From contig NC_081412.1 of the NCBI RefSeq assembly GCF_030272615.1, positions 104,952,796 through 105,016,795 of the forward strand: a stretch of DNA of 64,000 nt, written 5' to 3'. Origin of the DNA: Cryptomeria japonica (lineage: Eukaryota; Streptophyta; Pinopsida; Cupressales; Cupressaceae). The notes under the pieces were generated by a model. The model worked only from the letters and a program-made list of their open reading frames with translations. It was not told the origin of the DNA and searched no databases. Positions 59,171 through 64,000 of the stretch are shown one piece after another. Numbering within the stretch: the stretch's first letter is position 1; the number at the start of each line of letters is the position of its first letter. The position numbers and the translations under genes were made by a program.

Positions 59171-59490
59171 CATTTCTGTCCCTTTTATAGTTCATTTATG
59201 TGTCCGGTGTATTTTATATTTCCTATTTCAGGAGTACAAACTTATACTTCTGGAGGCCATAACTTGAGAACCGTGTGTCTCATTGACGAATTGTTTGAAG
59301 AACCGAAAATATTGCGAAGTTCTCTATTGCCTCATAAATGCTATACTATTTATGCCCACTTTTCAAGGTGTTTCAAAGTCTCTAAATTCCTCAAAATCAA
59401 AGATAAACCTTTCATTGGACCCCTCCAAAACAGAAAATTTAATATCTTCAAAACTAGTTGTGATCTTGTGACGTAACTTTATCAAAATGC
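59171..59490. other. Unassigned DNA between I and G
   Basis: 320 bp between the LTR of I and the first recognisable coding remnant of G. A plus-strand frame overlapping it (59150-59476) has no known domain. It may be part of element G or of an older LTR; I see nothing decisive. Confidence 0.3.
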
Positions 59491-61831
59491 TTATCTATCC
59501 AACCATAAGCTTTGAGGATAATTTTGCACCATTTCATGCTCAAATGAAAGCCTACTATAAATAGTAACCTCATGTAAATGCAAGGTTGAGACACCATTTT
59601 CCCAACACAAACACTTATGAAAAAGAGAAGGAATCACTTTCATGGAAGAGAGCCAAGGATGTCCCAAATTCACATGAAATTGATGTGGTATAGGAGTGAT
59701 AGAAAAAATGACATCTAAGCTCTTAGTACCAACATCAATGGGAAGAGTAATAGAACCAATAGCGAGACAAGAGAAACCATCAAAGATCTTAATCACCACA
59801 TCAGATTTATCATATGTTACGATGTAATTATGAGTTATAAAGATATTCTTCAATTATCGCATTCACCATACACATTGGATTAATGAGTACCCCTCATGAG
59901 AGTATGTCTTTGATCCTCGCAACACGATATATAATGGGCCATCAAGTGCTTCAATAGTCTCACTAGGATCAAAGGTAATTCATAGGTTTTTAGGAGGTGT
60001 AGGTTTATCAATAAGATTCACCATATTATTAGACTCAAGGCCAAGATCATTAAGAGAAAAAGCAAGATGCTCAGATTCAATGACATTAGTAGAGTGAGAA
60101 GAAAAAGGATTAGTAAATATTTTGAGGTTTTGATTAGGAGGAGATACATATTTATTTCCTTTGTCATTCACACCAGCTATAGATATGGTATTGTTATCAA
60201 TCAAATCTTGAATTCTACTCCTTAGGGAATAACACTTTTTAGTGTTATGGTCAGGTTGATGATGATATTGGCAAAAGGATTTGGAATCATGATAAGGTGG
60301 AAAAGGTTTGTATGTGTCAATTGGTTTGTTGGGAGGAAGGTTCAACACATTTTTGTTCAATAATTGTGTCATAATGCTATGGAAAGATTTAGAAAGAGGA
60401 GTACATTCTTGTCTAAAATACTTGGATATAGGAGGCACACCTATTGTCCCAACTGTTGCTTGAGTATTTTTGTTGTGATTGAACTTGATGAATCCCTTGT
60501 TTGGTTTAAACTTCACAAAATTTTGTTGAGTACTTTCATTCTTATCAACTAAAGCCATTGAAGAAGATTGTTCAAAATGAATCACTTGAAGCTGATAGTT
60601 ATGAAGAACTGTGTACAACTATGTAAAGGATCTAAACTCAGAAAAGTGAAGCTTATCCCTAATGTCTTTTTTTAAAATTAGAAATAAAAATTCTTTGAAC
60701 ATCTTGATCAGGCATAGGATAAGAAATTTGAGAGCATAAATGCTTATATCTACAAATAAAACTAGTCACTTTTTCTTTAACACCATGGTTAAAATGAATC
60801 AAATTAGTCCAAGTAATCTTAGGACCAATATTATTGTGAAATTGTTAAATCAAAGTATTAGCCAATTGTTAAAATGATGTAATAGAAAAAGGAGGCAAAG
60901 AAGAATACCATTTCAAATCTTTATCTCTAAATGTTCTAGTAAATAATTTAGCCAATAGTCTTTGATCATGAGAAAAATCACTACACAACTTGTTTGAAAT
61001 ACTTTTACATGAGTCAAGCGATCACCTTTTCCATTATAAAGCTCTAATTGAGGGACTTCTACATGTTTAGGAGGGACATCACAAACAATGTGATTAGATA
61101 ATGGGCTCACTACATCGAATGTGGGCACATTAAACTTGGATTGGTTCATGGAAGCTATTTGTTGTTGCAAGGATGATATGGTTCAAGCTAGGCTATTAAT
61201 GGTTTCTTCAGTGGATGGGTTGAAATGGAAGACTCATAGAAGGAGGGATAAAAGAATTTTGATTAGAAATGTTGTCCCATTCATTGATATGTGTAGGAAT
61301 AACATTTTGTGTGGAAGTAGCCATGATGCTGGATGTGAAAGTAGGAACACTAGTCATAGAAGTAGTCATAGGAATAAACTAGGAGGTTGAGTGTAACCAA
61401 GGACTTCAACACAACTTTTCATAGGTATGATATTAGTGTCAACAATATGAGAAAGTCCATATAAAAAAAACATGCCAACTTTATCACTTTGAACCATTCT
61501 TTTGAATCCTTCAATCAATGAGATAGCCTCACTTCCGGGGTAATGTTGACTCATCCATTGTTGAAGATTTTCAAATTCATTGTCCATCTTCTCCAATTGG
61601 TCAAAGAAAAACCCTAGTTTGTGATTCAACCTCATCATGAGAATCATGCAAAGAATGGGGATAAATAACATTAATTGTTGGAATAGAAGAACCACCCACA
61701 TTCTCATGAAACATGTTATCCAAATTAGGCTCCATATCCTTTGTAATTAAACCTTCAGAAGCTTTAATTCTACAACTTCTTCTCATGAAAATATTATAAG
61801 TAGGAATAATAGTACTAAAACTCATGTACAA
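59491..61831 (-). pseudogene. Element G: Gag / zinc knuckle / protease-like remnant
   Basis: A diverged copy of the element E polyprotein, in the same domain order. The start is MSFSTIIPTYNIFMRRSCRI (near 61825), followed by QWMSQHYPGSEAISLIEGFK, LELYNGKGDRLTHVKVFQ, the knuckle CQYHHQPDHNTKKC (C-x2-H-x4-H-x4-C), and the protease-like block LINPMCMVNAI (about 59860-59900, in a shifted frame), FDGFSCLAIGSITLPIDVG and LGHPWLSSMKVIPS. Several frameshifts separate the pieces. The catalytic Asp of the protease-like block is Asn. The 3' end is lost at about 59490. Confidence 0.85.
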
Positions 61832-62320
61832 AGGAGGGAATGATTAAACAATAAATTTTTTTATGACAATGATTGATTAACCAACTAAGCAATTTGATTT
61901 GTGAATTTGAAAGATAAATGAATCTAGATCATAGCATAACATTCATAAAAATTGGATTTGAAAATTAATTTGAAAAATTATGTAATCCACATGATAAATT
62001 TTAGAATTATAAATTAGGTTTTTTGTAAATTCAACCACTAAATTTATGTAATTCAATTTGCAAATGAGATCTAGGAGGGAAAATCTGAATTTGAATTTAA
62101 ATGAATAAAGATCTGAAATAATAAATTCCAATTAGACAACCCAGAAGCTCAAATTTAGAATTAAATAATTAGGATTTTTGCAAATTTAACCTCTAAATTT
62201 TTAAAATTCAATGAAAAATTAAAATTGAAAATGTGAATTTGAATTTGAAATACGCAAACACTCATATATGAGAACTTAAATAAAAATTATAAATCATGCA
62301 AGGAGTCAGGCTCACCAAAA
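61832..62320 (-). other. Element G: 5' leader and primer site
   Basis: AT-rich leader between gag and LTR. On the minus strand TGGTGAGCCTGACTCC (62302-62317), three bases from the LTR, is the primer-site candidate; its position matches that in element E. Confidence 0.55.
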
Positions 62321-63482
62321 TGTATTGTGGTGAAAACTTAGGGTTTCCACCATGGAAGGAAGAAGCCACTAATTTTTACTTAGGGACCAATACATTGAAA
62401 GAGGGGTAAACCCAATAGATCTAGCCACAAACCAGCAAGGATAAGGGCTGAGAATTCTATTAGATTTACTAGTTATTTGATTTGGATAGACCTGTTTTAA
62501 TTTGAATCGCAAAAATGCTAAAATTAGGGTAAATATGTAGGAATTGATGTAAAAACACATGGATAGTGAGCTAAAATCATCAATTTGAGCCAAAAACCTA
62601 GATCTGAGGAAAATAAATGCATTTGGATCTGTTCCAAGAAGGAGATCCTAATTTATCTGGATCGTGATTGTGGTCACCCTGGTCCTCCATACTTTTGACA
62701 CTCCAATGGGGGATTGATTTGTCATTGTAAATAAAGTAAATTCTAAAGATCATAGCTTCGTATCAGTTCCTGTGAACACTATATAAGGGAAATAGGTTGG
62801 GAATAGGGGTTTAACTTGGGTCAAAAGCCAATTTTGAAATTAACCATGAAATAGAAATAAAAAATGATTGAATTGCAATAATGGAAATGTTCTTCGTTTG
62901 AGGGAGATGTTGAATAATGGCTGAAACACAAATGCTATACCTCCTTGTGAAGTTTTATTTGTCTCCACACAGAATTAGGGTTTCATGAAGTCTTAAATAA
63001 TATAGATCATGAATGTCAACTCCAATGCTTGAATATTTACTCTATCTTTTCCCCAATGCTTGAAAGAAGATTGATTGCTTATGCACTTGAATTTGAATGC
63101 TTGATTGATTGATAGATGTGTGATTACTTTTTTCAGATATCTCAAAATAAAAGGGGTAGACCTCCTTTTATACTTGGCCATAATAAAACAACTTAATTTT
63201 TTGATATGATCTAACATAGGGACAAGATTCCTACTCAAATGTTGTGACCGTTAAGGGGCCCAAAAATGGATCCTAATTGGAAGGACTAGGGTGAAACGCC
63301 CCGGTCCTGACCAATTCGGCAACAAAAATTAAGGGGAAAATGAAGTTCAGGGTCAAAAACATGACAAATATGCATGGTATGAGTAGTTCATCAAGTCTCC
63401 AATTAGGCCCTAGGACATGAACACCAAGGTGAGGGCCCAAAGGAGGATGAAATTGTAAGGGATTACAATTTAGGGCGCTACA
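62321..63482 (-). repeat. Element G: 5' LTR
   Basis: 1162 bp. On the minus strand it starts TGTAGCGCCCTAAATTG and ends CACCACAATACA, as in the LTRs of E. The E-type hairpin motif is reduced to GGACTAGGGTGAAACGCC...GGTCCTG at about 63283-63312. The start at 63482 is well supported by the matching TGTAGCG end in E. Confidence 0.75.
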
Positions 63483-64000
63483 TATATAGCCTACATATCT
63501 CTTTTTTGGAGAGGAGTTTTGTCCCATGTGGTTTTCTCCTTTTCTTCATTTGTGAGATATTAGTTGCATGATTATTTGTGCATGGGTACCTCACATGGCC
63601 TAGTTACCAAGACCCATATATTGCATCTTCATAATAGTCTTGCATCGTTTGCATACTATTTTTTCTCCCTAAGTTGCACTTAAAAGGGGGGGTGGAAGAG
63701 TTGGTATGAATAAGGACATTACCTAGCTAGTTATTGGTTAGCACCTATTCACACATGTTAAGTTTACTTGGGATAGCTTAGCTGTCACATCACACAATCA
63801 TTTAATATTGTCCATTTTAGTTATTTTAGGTTTCATCATATGAGTTTTATCCATTAAATTTTGTCACAGGGTAGTTGTAACTACTCCCTCCTTGCTTGCC
63901 TATACAAGAAATCTTTTTTTACATTGTATCAAATCAATTAATCATCAATTCATAGAAATTCATTGCAGTTTCATCTCAAGCATTTCTTTTCGATCTTGTT
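63483..64000. other. Unclassified LTR-like DNA at window end
   Basis: No coding sequence. GAGAGGAGTTTTGTCCCATG followed by GGTTTTCTCC resembles the R/U5 style of plant copia LTRs, and TATACAAG at about 63900 looks like a promoter-type element. No ends are visible, so this is only a suggestion. Confidence 0.3.

Overview
This window looks like gene-poor nuclear DNA from a land plant with a large genome. A gymnosperm is my best guess, at low confidence. I found no convincing host gene. Almost everything is LTR retrotransposon, together with one large, decayed DNA transposon. The plant assignment rests on Ty1/copia and chromodomain Ty3/gypsy elements with initiator-Met primer sites, gag-only Ty3-like elements, deep nesting, and GT-AG introns in the DNA transposon.

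Bases 1-28000 are a five-level nest. The 3' end of a plus-strand copia (A) has its LTR split by a minus-strand chromovirus (B, 1921-27688). B is split by a minus-strand copia (C, 4324-23868, target duplication CAACA). C is split by a plus-strand copia (D, 8358-21178, CTTAT/CTTAC). D is split by a minus-strand gag-only element (E, 11442-19276, GTACT on both sides). Reading frames of B, C and D resume across each insertion.

Bases 28074-40290 are a degenerate two-gene DNA transposon (J). It has about 36-bp terminal inverted repeats and subterminal GGTTCGATCGAACC-type palindromes. On the minus strand lies a five-exon pseudogene with the layout of a DDE/D transposase (33822-39209). On the plus strand lies a second pseudogene of unknown function (30677-31930 and beyond). 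It also carries several repeat arrays, one of them inside a 2-kb intron. I cannot assign J to a named superfamily; it is the best candidate here for an undescribed system.

Bases 40291-45296 hold an old LTR-like remnant (K), AT-rich DNA and a 147-bp tandem repeat. Bases 45297-52195 are a complete but dead plus-strand copia (H). Bases 52196-58548 are a minus-strand non-autonomous LTR element (F) with two long unusual reading frames: a coiled-coil protein with four zinc knuckles, and a frame of about 1030 codons that I do not recognise. It shows no polymerase or integrase. Bases 58549-59170 are the 5' LTR and leader of another element (I). Bases 59491-63482 are a decayed relative of E (G). The last 500 bases are unclassified and LTR-like.

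All reading frames are broken. In D all 15 in-frame stops that I counted are TAG, mostly where relatives have glutamine CAG. That fits cytosine-methylation decay at CHG sites in silenced repeats.
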